From the NCBI GenBank assembly GCA_963931925.1, contig OZ007571.1, positions 41,778,779 to 41,842,778 on the forward strand: 64,000 nucleotides of DNA. Reading direction: 5' to 3'. The DNA comes from Onchidella celtica (taxonomy: Eukaryota > Mollusca > Gastropoda > Systellommatophora > Onchidiidae). Every line of letters starts with the position of its first letter. Positions within the stretch are counted from its first letter, which is position 1. This document shows positions 24,501 through 37,762 of the stretch, piece after piece. The notes below the pieces were generated by a model. The model saw only the letters and a list, made by a program, of their open reading frames with translations, had not been told where the DNA came from and made no database searches. The position numbers and the translations under genes are program-made.

Positions 24501-27500
24501 AGCTTGAGTTTGTTTTAAATCTACTTTTGTACATTATCTGAAATACCTTTAATTCCAGATGAATTTTGTCTAGGCTGTTGCACATAAGAAATATATTAAA
24601 TCGATCTTCGGACGTTACAAGACCAAGCCCAGTTTATCCTTCATTTTTTCTCCTTGTCTTCTGAACTTTGTTTAATGACGACATGATCCTTCTTAAAAGA
24701 AAAGTAACATAGCCATGCACTTGGTAGATACACATGCAGTTCTTAATAATATGAGTACTGGCAAATATCGCTTAAGAAAAGTTGTGAGATAAAGTAGAGG
24801 AAGGAACAGGAATGGGCTCAATGGGTTTGAAAGAATAGAAGCCCGAGAAACTAAATAAATCTATGACTTTTGATTCCAACACTTCAATGTCCCACTTCAG
24901 AAATAACAATAAATTAAAACAAGAACGAAACTGTATTTGCCTGTTTTTAAGGGATGGCATGCACTTGTCTGATACACTTAATTAATATATTATTAATTAC
25001 TTGCAAGCAGTGCTGAGATTTGTCGCTCACCGGCCTTCCTTCAAATGTCAAAAGGTAACCTCATTTCTTGTTGCTGTAGACCGTAAAAGCACCCATGCTC
25101 TTGCTCTGTTTACTGAGAATGACGTCAATTGTCCTGAGATTCCTGTACAATTATTAACTTTTAGTTTGATGCATTGCCATGCTCTTCTGGGCTCATGCTC
25201 ACTATTCTCTGGCAAGTTTCACATCTTTCCCGGTGTGCTCAAATATTTGGGGAAAAGCATAACTTATTTTACCCATCAGACATGGCTTTGAGAGGAAGGA
25301 TAAGATTGCTCATAGTTGGGAACACAAGGCTAATTGATAGATGAAGTTTAATTAACTTGTTGATTGATTCAGTGTTTTGAGGAATGAGTCATTGAATATG
25401 TGGCACACGGCTTCATATGCAGATTAACTGAATAAGTTGGTCCATTGTGTCTGACAACATTTTACATCAGAATTATAACCACATAATTTGTTAGCATTTT
25501 AATCACAATTATCATTATTATTTTCAAGGTTGTCAAAATTTTGACCGTCAAAATACATTTCTAGAATTAGGTGGTGTTTTTTTTCCTCTCTATTTTGTTG
25601 CACGGTAAGCACGACAAAGGTTTGGGTGAAAAAAAAAATAGAAGAAGGACTATACACTAGACAAAGAGGGTCAGCATCTGTTAATGTCAATGTGGAAAAG
25701 TTAGGTTTTTTTGTTGAGAGTAAAATGGTTGCTTTAGCCCTTCCGTTTCATAGCACTGATTTGGTCATTGCCAGGATACTGAAAAGATATGTATAGAGAA
25801 CTTATAACGCCTTTTCCCTATTTCTAATGTTCCTTTTGGTACAAGAACTGGGTTGTGCACTATGAATCTCAGAGATCTCAATATATCTGTAATTTTGGGG
25901 TGGGAAATGGGAGATCGAGAGGATGGTACTTTTTGTACTGTAATCCGATCTCAGACACCTTAAGCTGCTGCCAATCATGCAGACACAAAAAGACACATCT
26001 ATCAAAAGTAATAACCAGATCTAAGCCTGCTTGGCGTGGATCGGCAACGCATCTCCACTTCTTGTGGATTCAGCATGTAGGTCCCAACTTCGGACAGCAT
26101 CGAATGACTTTTGCAAAATGTTGTCCAACACCACTGTCATCGTTTCTTTCTCCCCCTCTCCCTGTTATTTTTCGGTCTGTCATTCTGTCTCCCATTCCTT
26201 CGCTTGAGGCCGAAAAATTCGTATATTATTGAATAGTAAAAACATCAGGCTATACAACAGCATCTAGCTGTTTTTTTTCTTGGTAGGCCAGTATAATGAC
26301 TGACAGTCCAGGGTGTTTCTCTACAATAAAAACTATGCTCAATAAATTCAGGAGATATTCAGTGCTCATAAAATTGCTTTAAACTGTCGGTCACTGCCAG
26401 ATACAAGTATTCCTGAAAAGTAACAATTCCCTCTAAGAGAAAACGAAACGAGCGCAACTAACTGTACCAAAACAAATAATACTTGGCAGTGGCAAATGAT
26501 TGTAACTTTTCTTGCATAAACAAAACACTCCAATGCCCTAGGCTTAGCACTCTCATTCAGCTATGGGTCTAACTGACCTGTTTACAACATCTTTGAGTAA
26601 CAGCAAACACGACGTCATTATTAAGTGCTTGGCGGACAAGACTGATCCTCTAGCCAGTTAGTTAACTGTGCCTGACTTAGATTCATGGTGTTTTAATGTC
26701 AGGGGCTTGTTACTCATGCTACATTTACTTGCAGATATCAGGCATGTTACTTAATTTTACTGATACACAGTGCACGTGATTCCAGTCATAAATGTACCTC
26801 TCCTCCCATCCACTTTACCTGTTTAGCCCACAGGTGAAACTGAAAAATATCACACGAGTTAAACGAGGCTTTTTGAGTATTAGTAATTGCCTGAGTTTTT
26901 AAGAAGAAAAAAATGACTATCGTTATTGTAAGCCACAGGAGCCACAGGGGGTGTCCTGATTTGCTCCGATATATAAATTCTAAAGACAAACTCATACATC
27001 CTGGAGACAATAACGGTGGTTTACAGAATAAAGTACTGCAAAACACGTGGTAAAGATTTAAGCACACTTTAAGGAATTACTTACAATGGAGATATTGATA
27101 TTACAATCTCCGAAAAACTATGACACAGGGCATTATGACTTTTCAGCACACGTTCAGATACCACTTGCAGACATAGGTGAAATGTCACCCTTTGTCTCAC
27201 TGTACTGTTGGCATCTATGTAACAATCACAGTATGTTGACAGTGTAACTGCAGAAACAGTTTCACATGGCTCCGATTTCCAAGTAATCACTTCTCGTAAA
27301 GTTTCTTCTGTACGTGTACTCATTTTTTCTTTCTACAAGTAGGGTCATCAGGTTCTATAAATGGTTGCGTCTGTGTCCATTTGTGTTTATCATAATCCTC
27401 GATTCCATAACCTCTTCAAATCTCCTGTCAGACTGCCAGATGCACGCACTCTAGACCACGAAGGGGAATACTATTCTCCAGATATCACTTTGGACCAGAA

Positions 27501-27780
27501 AGTTACGTGAGGCAAGGATTAGGCAGGGTAAACCACGTGGACTATGCTAGATCTATACAATTCTGCTGTAATACATCCGGCGAGCGGCCAGTGACCCTGG
27601 CTTAGTTTCACTGTTCGGGTCGAAGTGATTTTAAAACAAGTATAATCTGGCTCTGAGCCTAAGATTGTCTGTGGAAATGATTACAGTGCTCCTGGCACGA
27701 CGGAATGAGGAAGGGTGACGGGGGCTAGCCCCCAATAAATGTAACCACAAAGATATTGTTGTAGTTCTGAGAGTTGGAAA
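24501..27780. other. AT-rich non-coding stretch
   Basis: More than 3 kb of unique-looking DNA with no gene, inverted repeat or long microsatellite that I can recognise. Confidence 0.5.
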
Positions 27781-27781
27781 A

Positions 27782-27782
27782 A

Positions 27783-27841
<59 letters not shown>

Positions 27842-27870
27842 AGAGAAAGTCAGAGAGAGAGACAGACAGA
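27782..27870. repeat. (GA)n microsatellite
   Basis: Clean GA array with a GACAGACA tail. C-rich runs and a short (AC)n follow at 27940-27990, and another poly-C at 28028-28045. Confidence 0.95.
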
Positions 27871-28049
27871 CAGACACTTTTCAGCAAATCAAAAATAAGA
27901 CCTAAAAGAGTGTATATGTAAAAGTAAATTTTTCAGCTCCCCCCCCCCCAAACCCCCACACCCAACACACACACACACACACATACACACCTCTCGGGTG
28001 AGAGTATTCATGCCTCCAACTTCCTCCACCCCCCCCCCTCCCCAAATTC

Positions 28050-30450
28050 CGCCCTCCCTGTATAATACGTTACATGGTGTCTTCCCTACTACTGGCAGCC
28101 AAACAAATGTGCATTGCAGGCATAACTGAATTGAAAATCTCGTTGACGAGTTTTTGTTTTACGAGGGAATAATTTTGCTTGACTGCATAGAAATGGAGCA
28201 GATTTTCACAATACATCTCGCACTGAACACCAGAACATAGCGGTCAGTCAAGCTGGGTTTCAGATCAATAGCTCTCAGATGAAAAAAGTAATTAAAAACT
28301 AGTCGTGTACCGTGAAAAAAAAAGTCACCTGGCATTCAGCCTGTACCAGGTATGTCGTAATCAGTATTTGGACATTATTTTTATCGGCTCGGCCCATCTA
28401 AACTTGACCAAGGAGCGGTCGGCTTTCCTGATTCCATTTACAGTCCAGTGCAAGGAAAGGAAGAGCCTGACAGAACAGGCTGAAGGTTTAACTGCCCGTT
28501 TCAGGTGCTGAACCTGCAAAACCGCTCCGAGCCATCAGAACACCGTTTCGTTTTTTCCAAAACTTTGATATCACCAGTCCTCTCGAGGTTATACTGTGTC
28601 AGGAACTTGGAAGTTAAAGGTGTGAAAACAACGTTTACAGTTAATTTATTCTCAAATTATGTAAAACGTTAAGAAGATAATAATGAGTGCTTGTAATTTA
28701 AGTTAAGAGGAAAGATCAAAACCACCCCAAAATTACAGTGAAAAACAAATCTGTAACGTGTATGGTTAAGATCTTTAGTTGTTGTACTTTTTCTCGCCCT
28801 CAGTTGTACTCCTTCATTCTCCAGTCTCAGGGACAACAAACCAGTGATATCTGATAGAAATTACCATGACGACAACAATGATTCTAGCTTAATCTACTGG
28901 CCACCCCTCCCCCAACCCCTCCGAAAAAGAAAAAACAAAAGCAAAAAAATAATTTAAAAAATGCGATATCTCTAATTTTGTTTTAAGAATGTTAGGAATA
29001 ATCATAATTATTGATAAGCATAAATTTTCTGCTTGATACATGATGTTTCCAGGACTGGTCATATTTTGATCCATTTTCATAATGATTCTTCCAAATAATT
29101 AAGACAGGCCTTATAATTATGTGCTCAAAATCGGTATTATTATGAATACATCTTTAAATACTAATTATAGCTTAGAGGTGTGGGGGTTTTCTTTTGGGGG
29201 TGGAGGGTAGGGGGGCGGGTATAACAGGTCGGAGATCAAATCTACATTGGACCATGAGCATACCTTACTGACCTACTTGAGGCAGGGTATTTGGGTCACT
29301 CAGTTACCACATTACTGAGAGTTTCTGGCCAAGGTCCGAGGCGACCTCGTGCCAGGCGCCAGAGATTGGATACTTGCATGTTCAGCTACCTCGTTAGACT
29401 AAAATCGTCGTTCCGGATTCATAAATCACACTATCTCGGGAAGAGTCTGAGTAATGGTGTGTAGATTAACTCAGCTATGAACGGAACCCTCACGACATCC
29501 GTTTAACTACTGTATCCACGAATATGCTTTTGCAGGCTCAATCGAAGAAATAGTTGAGGTTACACTCAGACTATATCACATCGCACAGACTGATCATTGT
29601 GACAATAGTACGATATGAGACACAGGATATCGGAACAAACCATTCCATCTCAGTATATCCGCAAACTGCATGCATTGATGAGACATGCTGAGCAATGATA
29701 ATAATAATACCGTACTTATTATTATTGTTATTATTGTAACTATTATTATTATTGATTTTCCAATCACTTCAATCAATATGGACGTTTACAGGATTAAATG
29801 AAGTTCAAAGCCAGGAAGCGAGTAAAGAATTCCATGCTCTTCCTAAAAACTTTCCAGCATGGATATCCTGGACTATCAACTTATGAACATCGGAGCTGTA
29901 AACTATTTTATTCCTTCTCTTAATTTCCCGGAGATGTGGAATAGACGTGATATGTTTGATGCATTAAAGTGAAAATATTGATAGTTCGATAATAAAGGGG
30001 TTGATTATCTATGTTATGGTATGTTAATAGTCCTTAGCTGGGTAAAAAGTACAGTTTGTTTCGTGGTACCTATCAGGGTCACTGAGGTCATGGCCATCAG
30101 CTGTCGCAGGGTAAAAGGCCAGGTAAATATCACTGAGCTCAGTCCTTGGCATATACCGAAGGTTACAGGTAAGCTACAGGTAGGTAATGACCTCTCCGTG
30201 CACGATACAGATCGTGGTTCAGTGTGGAGTGAAACATCCCCTCAGTGTCCGACACCCACTGTCAAGGAAAACACTCATCCAACAGCAGTATGCAGGTGTG
30301 TGTCCAGGCAACAGGTTCGTGAGGCGACCACCTGCATTACATTTTATATATTTATTTTATGAACTGACGATGTAAATGTTGCACCTGACACAGAGAGGTT
30401 TTCTTTAGGAATGTGGCCAAGCTTATGTTTGACCAGTGTGAAACTCTAAT
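28050..30450. other. Non-coding stretch
   Basis: No gene recognised. It has (AAT)/(ATT) runs at about 29697-29755 and G-rich DNA at 29179-29220. Confidence 0.5.
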
Positions 30451-30454
30451 AAAA

Positions 30455-30637
30455 AGAGAGGGAGAGAGAGGCAGACAGAGAGAGAAAGAGAGAGAAAGAA
30501 AGGAAGAGAAAGAAAGGAAGAGAGAAAGAGCGTTTGAGTTTGAGTTTAACGGCGCGTTTGTACGATAATGGCCAATTTGCCCCAAGAGAGAGAGAAAGAG
30601 AATGACAGAGGGATAGAAAGAGAGAGAGAGAGAAAGG

Positions 30638-30697
<60 letters not shown>

Positions 30698-30715
30698 AGG
30701 AGAGAGAGTTTTAGT
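30455..30715. repeat. (GA)n purine tract interrupted by a 60-bp module
   Basis: GAGA/GAAAGA units on both sides of the module at 30532-30590. They continue to the second module copy at 30709. Confidence 0.9.
30532..30590 (+). repeat. Module D copy 1 inside GA repeat
   Basis: Text GAGTTTGAGTTTAACGGCGC, then ACGATAATGGCCAATTTG. Related segments lie at 30709-30761 (plus) and 43708-43770 (minus). It looks like a dispersed repeat unit that travels with or seeds GA microsatellites. Confidence 0.75.
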
Positions 30716-30761
30716 TAAAGTTCAAAGGCGCGTCAGCACGATAACGGTACTTGGCGCCTAG
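30709..30761 (+). repeat. Module D copy 2 beside GA repeat
   Basis: Text TTTTAGTTAAAGTTCAAAGG, then CGCGTCAGCACGATAACGG and TTGGCGCC. It aligns with the copy 177 bases upstream, with several substitutions. Confidence 0.7.
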
Positions 30762-30769
30762 ACGGAGAG

Positions 30770-33370
30770 AGAAAGACAGACAAACGGATAGACAGACACA
30801 CAGACAGACAGATATGCACAACGAGTGGTCAGAATCAGATGTGAGAAAATAAACACAACAATGACTTCTACAGTTGTAAAGACATCTCCTGAACCGAAAC
30901 CTACAGAAGAGAATGGCTTCCACGCCCGTAATTTACAGAGGGCCATTTCCTGATCCAGTGGCATAGTTGTACTTTGCGCATGAAAGCTCAGACTCTTGAT
31001 GAATACAGGGCTGACCAGAGTTATCAGGTTGTTATCAGACCAGACAACCCTGGGCTCGTGTTCCGGTTTGGGGCCTGGCCGGTGCAAGGACGCCAGTGGT
31101 GATCTGGGCTTATGGTTAGATAATCTCAGAGATCAGGCACAACATGCACGCGTGAGTTAGCTGTCCACGGCCGCTTGTTACTCACTCTGTCACTCGTAGA
31201 TAGGCGACAAGTGCCGTGGTACACTCAAACAGCGAGGCAGACTAAGGTCAAAGAATATTAATGGAGGACTTTTCAAGTGCTATGTGTGAGAAAGTACGCA
31301 CTGATTTTAAGGTCGGCTCCGCTTTGTGGAGACATTTGGAGCGGTCTCTTCTGAGGCGTTGAACATGTTTCTTGCTCTGATAACGGGTTTACATATTTAT
31401 CCAGATGACAAAACTAAGCGAAGTGACCCTATTTCTAATGGATGGATGTGGGGATGGGTGGATGGATGAATGAACCGATGGATGGATGGATAGATGGATG
31501 AATGGATAGGCCTGTGGATGGTTGGCTCGTGGATTGATAGATAGATTGACTCTCAGTCAGGCTTATGGATGAATGAACAGTTTAATAGGCAGGCCACTAC
31601 ATATCAGTACGAATAATCATAGCAGGTTATATTGACGTCATTGTGTGTGTCCTGCATCGGAGTCTTCCCTGCCAAATCAGCTTAATAATTCTCTTTGTCT
31701 TCCTATTTTCATTTAACAGAGAGAGGCAGAACTGTTCTCTCTTTTCAGGGAAATTATACCTTACCTCCCTCGATCAGCCAGCCACGAAGACTCTAATTCG
31801 TTATTCTTTGCAAGTGAACTGGTGGAACACATTATCACACTTCAGAGGAACCTGGAACCATCTGGTTTTGTTATGGCATAGCAGTGAAAGGGTTAAACTG
31901 AAGACCTAGGTTATGGTAATAGCTAACGTCTCTATACACCAACGGCATGTGTTGATTTGGCACGGTGGTCTCCGAACCAGGACACCCAAGATGAAGTCAG
32001 TGTGGTCATTATTCCGTCTGGCCACTGATAGTCTGCGAATGGAACTATTCATTCATCATCTGGCTGTCCGAGCTTTTTATCAATCCATCAATCCAAATTC
32101 ACCATCCCTGCCTCTCTTCCTCCATCTATCCAGCTCCCCATCCATTTATCCATATCAGTATGGAAACATGTATTTTCTGTAGGTTGTCGATGTTATATAC
32201 TCCAGCGCCATCTGAAAAATGTCTATGTTCTTGAACTAGACAGTACCTTTGTGAGCAAGATAGGGTTTCCTGTAAAACTCTATGCTCGAAGTAGATTTTC
32301 CTGGATTGGGACAGCAGTGCCATTTTCTCATGGACCTGCCATCTACGGTCGTAGTTCTGCAGGTTTTGTTGTTGTTGTTTTTTGAGTCCATTATTAATGA
32401 TATGCTACATACAGTTACTTTGTAATGCCATCATGGCATATACCTGAACCTTATACACTGTTTATCTCAAATCCATTCATAATTACGCAGAAGTTTGTTT
32501 CAATGGAAGTATCAGAAAATTCCGGGAGGGGGGGGGGGGGGTAAAAACAGCCAAAATGGAGCATACATAAATAATAATACTTTATGGGTAGCCTTTAACA
32601 AAGTTAGGGTTCCAAACACCAGGCCGAAGAGATTTGGGCTCCGGTATGAGCCTAGAATTTGGATGGTAAAGGAATCACAGCCGTGGCGTCTTATCTTCAT
32701 TTATCTCAGCTATTTTTCCATCAAATATTTCAAGATTACCTTTCTCAGTTGTGAGATGTTCTTTGCACTGATTGTGCACTTATTTGCACATACATCCACG
32801 ACATCTCTTTTCCTTCTGTCAGGCCCTCTCATCCCCTCCCCTCTCCGCTCTCATTTCCACCTTTCATCTCTTCCCTATAACAGCAATTCTTTTACCAATA
32901 TGGGACTGATGAAACTTTCAGCAGAAATTACATCTAGTCTCCCAAACTCCCTGACCCCCCCCCCCTTCCTCCCCTCCCAAACCGCCCTTTTACATCTCCT
33001 CTACCCTATACCCAACACCCCACTTCCACACCTGCCCTCTCTCAGGTTTTTTGTAAAAAAAAAAAAAACCCGCCTCGTCCAGTCTTCCCTGCTCCGTCCC
33101 CTTAGATTCGCTCACAACCGCACGTGTGATGCACGAGCAAGCTTTATTTACTGGAAGGTTTTACTGCAGCTGTTTCAAATTCTTCCTCTCTCGGGCCTCC
33201 CAGATCTGTCCCTGACACCAACCCTCCTGTCCCCCCCCCCCATCTCCACCTTCCTCACCCCCACGCCTACCTCTCAACTTGGTCTGGGCACTTTATAGCA
33301 CAGGTTGAGAGGGTGAGGGAGTGGGGCGTAAGCTGAGGATCAAAGTTTGAGACGTTTAAGTGTCAAAACA
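30770..33370. other. Non-coding stretch with GGAT repeat
   Basis: A degenerate (GGAT)n/(GAATGGAT)n tract lies at about 31437-31535 and poly-G at 32525-32541. The 267-residue frame at 32495-33298 is low-complexity Pro/Ser/Leu over C-rich DNA and not a credible gene. Confidence 0.55.
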
Positions 33371-33377
33371 TAAATAC

Positions 33378-33433
33378 GATAGATAGGTGGACAGACAGAC
33401 CGACAGAGAGATAAAATAGAGAGACAGAGAGAA

Positions 33434-33499
<66 letters not shown>

Positions 33500-33600
33500 T
33501 CAGTATTTAATCTGACCCCTCTCTCTCTCTCTCACTCTCTTTCTGTCTGTCCTTCTTTCTCTCTCTCTCTCTCTCTCGCTATCTGTCTGTCTCTGTTATT
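33378..33600. repeat. (GACA), (GATA)n and (CT)n compound microsatellite
   Basis: GACAGA units lead into a GATA array at 33433-33499, then a CT array at about 33519-33595. Confidence 0.93.
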
Positions 33601-33669
33601 CCCTTCCTTGCACTTTACCAGTTTACACCGTGTTACACCTATAAAACTGTTCTATAGATGCACGACAGG

Positions 33670-33935
33670 AAAGAGGGGGGGGGGGAAGAGTATGTATGTG
33701 GAAAGGGGGGGGGGAGAAGAGAGTTTGTCACGGTTGATGCCACGGGGGTCAAAGGTAAAGGTCTGCCTGAGATTCCAAGTGATGATAAGCACAGGGTAGT
33801 GCTGGCATGGCACAGGAAAGGGAAGGGGCGAGAGGGGAGTGCAGGACGGACTGGGGAATCCCCGACATGGCTTAGTTAAAAACTGGGGAAATTGGGGGGG
33901 GGGGGGGGGAATCTGGAGACTGGGAGTTGGGGGCG
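33670..33935. repeat. Poly-G-rich segment
   Basis: Three G runs (about 33675-33686, 33703-33713, 33893-33910) in purine-rich DNA that would suit G-quadruplex formation. No gene is visible. Confidence 0.7.
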
Positions 33936-34083
33936 GGGAGCAGGTCGAAAAGTGAAGCATTGCGATTATCCAAGACTTGTGTAGCAAGATCGTTGGACAA
34001 AAGTCTCTTGCGTGAGTTGCGCTTCAAATAGATGACATTTGTGAGCGAAAGATCTTGTTGTCTCCATCCATGTTTATGTATTT

Positions 34084-34086
<3 letters not shown>

Positions 34087-34127
<41 letters not shown>
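34087..34127. repeat. (CT)n microsatellite
   Basis: Clean CT dinucleotide array followed by pyrimidine-rich DNA. The interval 34128-35213 has no recognised gene. Confidence 0.93.
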
Positions 34128-34129
<2 letters not shown>

Positions 34130-35213
34130 GTGTGTCTGTTTCCTCCTGCTTTATTTTTCTCTCCTCTTTCATACCTTCACCCCAGCAACTCTACCTCCAT
34201 CGTCCCTTCCTCTTTCCCTCTTTCACATGTTTCTTGCATCTAGCACCTTCCTCCTCCTCCTTCACTACAGACTTGGACTCCCTCATCATTTTCCTCCACC
34301 CAGAGCTCAATAAACTGTATGGAGAAAGACAAAAAAGAAAGAAAAAATTACGACCAGGCATTTTCAAGGCTACAACCAGTTTACAGCTTGCCCACACTTC
34401 CTTCTCTTTCCTCTCGCTCTCAACATATCTTTTTAACCCAGTACAGGTTGACCTCCAATGCTGGGACCTTGGAGAAGTTGAATGGGTCCTCTTGAAGTAG
34501 CAGTTAACTGACGGTTTTGCGGTCATAGACCCCCATCTTAGGCACTTTAACCGCTGAACGGTGGAGCAGAAAATATGGACCCTGCTCGAAGAGACATGAA
34601 GGATTGTGCAGTGTCAGAATTCTCTCAGAAATTTAACCATCTTTGCTGAAACTGAGAAGGGCATATCCAAAACTCCTAAAAACATCCCGAACTTAGTACT
34701 TGTTTGTTCCAACTCCACTTTTTGTACAGCTGAAAAATGTGGCATTAAACGATAGCAGCTTTGGTTATTATGGTAAGAAGTTAGAATAAATCGGATCAGT
34801 AAACAGCTTGATAAGTGCCATAAAGCATTTAAACAAGCGTCAAAATGTGCATTTGTTCTGACTCTTGTACATACCAAAAAATTCTCCAGTTTTTCAGAAA
34901 ATGGAGATTGGACCAACAAGAATGAAGGTTTGAAATTAAAAGTACCGGGGTCAAATTAATGTCAAAACATTAATTTCAAAAGCTCATATTTGAAATGCTT
35001 AGTTCTATATTATTCGTAAGTCACAAGAGTTTAAAACTGAGATATAGAGTAAAAAGTGTTTTCTGTAGATCCTTCAGCGCTTTCAAGGTGCCTCACTCTA
35101 ATGATAAAAGTTTGGAGCTAATCTGCATCGTCCAAAGAACAGTATACTTGCTGATCGTTGTGCACAACTCTACCGTTTGTTTTGGAGTCCAGGTGGACCG
35201 GCATGTCATAGAA

Positions 35214-35530
35214 CAGGAGTGGCCAAAATTGCTTAATATAATGTAAAAGCCACATACGACACACTTCAGATGTTCGAGAGCCACAAGATATTATTATGAA
35301 CAAAATTTACACGCACGTTTTTATTGTTACATACACATTTTGTTACAAAAAACTGATATTATTATTTGGATCTAACTATTAGGAAATACATGTTATGCAA
35401 CAATATTTACTCAGGTTTTGAAACTGGTGTGATGAAAAAAGAGCTCGGCCAACATAATTATTTCCGGGAACCGCATATTGGAGGCCGAAGAGCCACATGT
35501 GGCTCGAGAACCGCGGTTTGGCCACCCTTG
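35214..35530. mobile_element. hAT non-autonomous element, family E copy 1
   Basis: Begins CAGGAGTGGCCAAAATTGC and ends GGTTTGGCCACCCTTG, matching hAT-type inverted ends. It is flanked by TCATAGAA (35206-35213) and TTATAGAA (35531-35538), an 8-bp target duplication with one mismatch. Subterminal words (CTTCAGATGTTC, AGAGCCAC, GAGCCACATGTGGCTC) are typical of non-autonomous hAT elements. At 317 bp it has no transposase. The same family is at 37763-38187 in the opposite orientation. Confidence 0.88.
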
Positions 35531-35538
35531 TTATAGAA

Positions 35539-36384
35539 TAATCTCTTCAATTGTCTGTTCCAAATGCATAGATGGGTAACTTGCTTTAGCTGTGAAACGC
35601 TGAGCACGAAAGAGTTAACAAGAAACCATGTCAGCCGCCTGTAGTATCCTCGCCTGGGTTGTACAAGTGAAGATGTTTCTCTGTAAACTCTGTCACATTA
35701 AAGTTGTTTGAGCAAAATAACACAATGGTTTCCTGTTAACTGGAAATGGCTGGTTGTTTCAAGAACGTATTGCTTTTAACTCTGTTTCTTTTCTTGCAAG
35801 ATGAAGATACTGGTAACACTGTGCTTTTATGAACCAGAGTCCAGCACTGCCAAACGTTTTCAAGTCAAAACTTGGATGGCGGTTTGACAAATGTACACTG
35901 TAGTGAGTTCAGTCGAAATAGATCCAGTTGTAATTATGTTAAAAGTAAAGATGCCATTTGAGAAAAAGTTGAAAGTCAGTTGCGAAACAGTTGCATTATC
36001 TCCTTCTATTCACTTCTTAGAGGAATGAAAGCAGCCCAAATCTAAAGCTCAGTCTAAAGCAGCATCAGAACTCCTCTACCATTGCCGAGCTGGAGTTAAA
36101 TGACAATCTTGATTAGCAGGTTTAGGTACTAATCAGGGCAGAAAACAAAAATACAGTTTCATAGAAGAGGGATAATAAAAGGAGCACTACATTACAAAGT
36201 GGTTGGTTTTGAATAATTTGGGCTCTATCATTCTGAATGGATCTGAGATTATAGATGGGTGCTGTTTTGATGTGTTCTTGTTGTGATGCACATCTAGATT
36301 TTGAAAGAGCATTTTATGAAATGCCCATGCTGAGAGAAGGAGACAATGTGGAGCTGTTGAAGATCCCCAATTCATTATTATCTG
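35539..36384. other. Non-coding stretch
   Basis: AT-rich, no recognised gene. It may be the old target-site DNA between the hAT copy and the 3' end of the LINE fragment. Confidence 0.5.
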
Positions 36385-37762
36385 ATGTATATATATGGCC
36401 TTTAGCGTCTTTACAGACGGTCTTAGCAGCTAGAATATTCACTTTCACTTTGACTGACAGCTTCTCTCGTGGCTTATTCTACCAATGTTTGACCCGAGAG
36501 TGCGATGGCAGTGATTGCAGGTCAGTCTTTTGGGTTCACTTTGGCGAGTGTTTTCATTCCGCCTCTGTCGTTTTGTCAGGTATGTTTCTTTTGCCTTGAA
36601 GTCTATTGCGAGCGTGCCACTGCGCAATTTTTGTCTCCATCTGCTTCGATCATTTGCAAGGTTCTCCCATTCATTGGGGTTGATGTTGAATGCTTTCATC
36701 GTGACCTTGCAAGTGTCTTTGAATCGCAGATGTGGCCTACCTCTGGGTCGGTTGCCAGTAGCAAGTTCCCCGTAGAGAATTTGTCTGGGGATGCGATCAT
36801 TTTCCATACGGTGGAGATGTCCAAGCCACCGCAGTCTTTTTTTGCCTAGGAGAGCCTGAGTTGATGGAATTTTGGCTCGGCTCAGAACTTCGATATTTGA
36901 GATCCTGTCTTGCCACTTGATCTTGAGAATTTTGCGTAGGCAGCGCAGGTGGAAGGAGTTGAGGGATCTTTCATGTTTGGAGTAGGTGGTCCATGTCTCT
37001 GAGCCATACAGCAGGGTGCTTAGGACGCAAGTTTGGTACACGAGTACCTTTGTTTTGATGGTCAGCTTGCTATTGTTCCACACCCTTTTTGAGAGTTTGC
37101 CAAAAGCTGTGGCCGCCTTTCCTATTCTGGCATTTATTTCAGTTGTTATGTCTGTGCTACCACTGATGGTTGAGCCTAGGTAGCAGAATTTTCCCACTTG
37201 CTCCAGAGGAGAGCCATTCAGCATGATTGGGTTGGGGTTTCTCAAGCCTTGTGTCAAAACTACAGTTTTTGAGACACTGATCTTTAGCATGAATTTGTCA
37301 CAGGCTTTGGCAAGGCTATTGATGAGAGCCTGGAGCGTGGTTTCATCGTGGGCCACGATTGCAGCATCATCTGCGAAGAGGAGCTCTTGTAACATAATAT
37401 GCTCTGTACGAGATTTTGCTTTTAGTCTGGCAACATTAAAAATGGAGCCGTCCACTCTGGTGTTAATAAGTACTCCACCTGAACATTGACCAAAGGCATT
37501 CTTGAGTAGGGCTGCAAAATATATACCAAATAAGGTAGGAGCAAGAACACATCCCTGCTTCACACCGCTGTTTACAGCAAATGAATTGGATGTGCAGCCC
37601 TCAAAGTTGACACATGCCCTCATGTCAGTGTGGAAGGATGCAATAAGTTTTAGCAATGTTGGTGGACAGCCTATGGATTTAAGGTCTGCATACAGGCCAG
37701 ATCGGCTTACGTAATCAGATTGTAAATCACATTCTATTGCCACAGAACTGAAAAGCACATAG
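36385..37762 (-). mobile_element. 5'-truncated LINE (non-LTR retrotransposon) copy
   Basis: The minus-strand DNA from about 37720 to 36445 encodes the C-terminal two thirds of a LINE polyprotein. A short 3' UTR probably ends near 36385-36400, in an ATATATACATCAGA-like run. The endonuclease and the first part of the reverse transcriptase are missing, as in typical 5'-truncated copies. I could not find a convincing target-site duplication. The frame is intact, so the copy is either fairly young or its loss of function came only from truncation. Confidence 0.75.

Noticed and set aside
32495-33298. 267-residue plus-strand frame, second longest in the window
   Set aside because: Low-complexity Pro/Ser/Leu sequence over C-rich DNA, crossing a poly-G run and a poly-A run, with no domain or homologue I recognise.
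36255-37714. Plus-strand frames opposite the reverse transcriptase
   Set aside because: They are shadows of the minus-strand LINE coding sequence.
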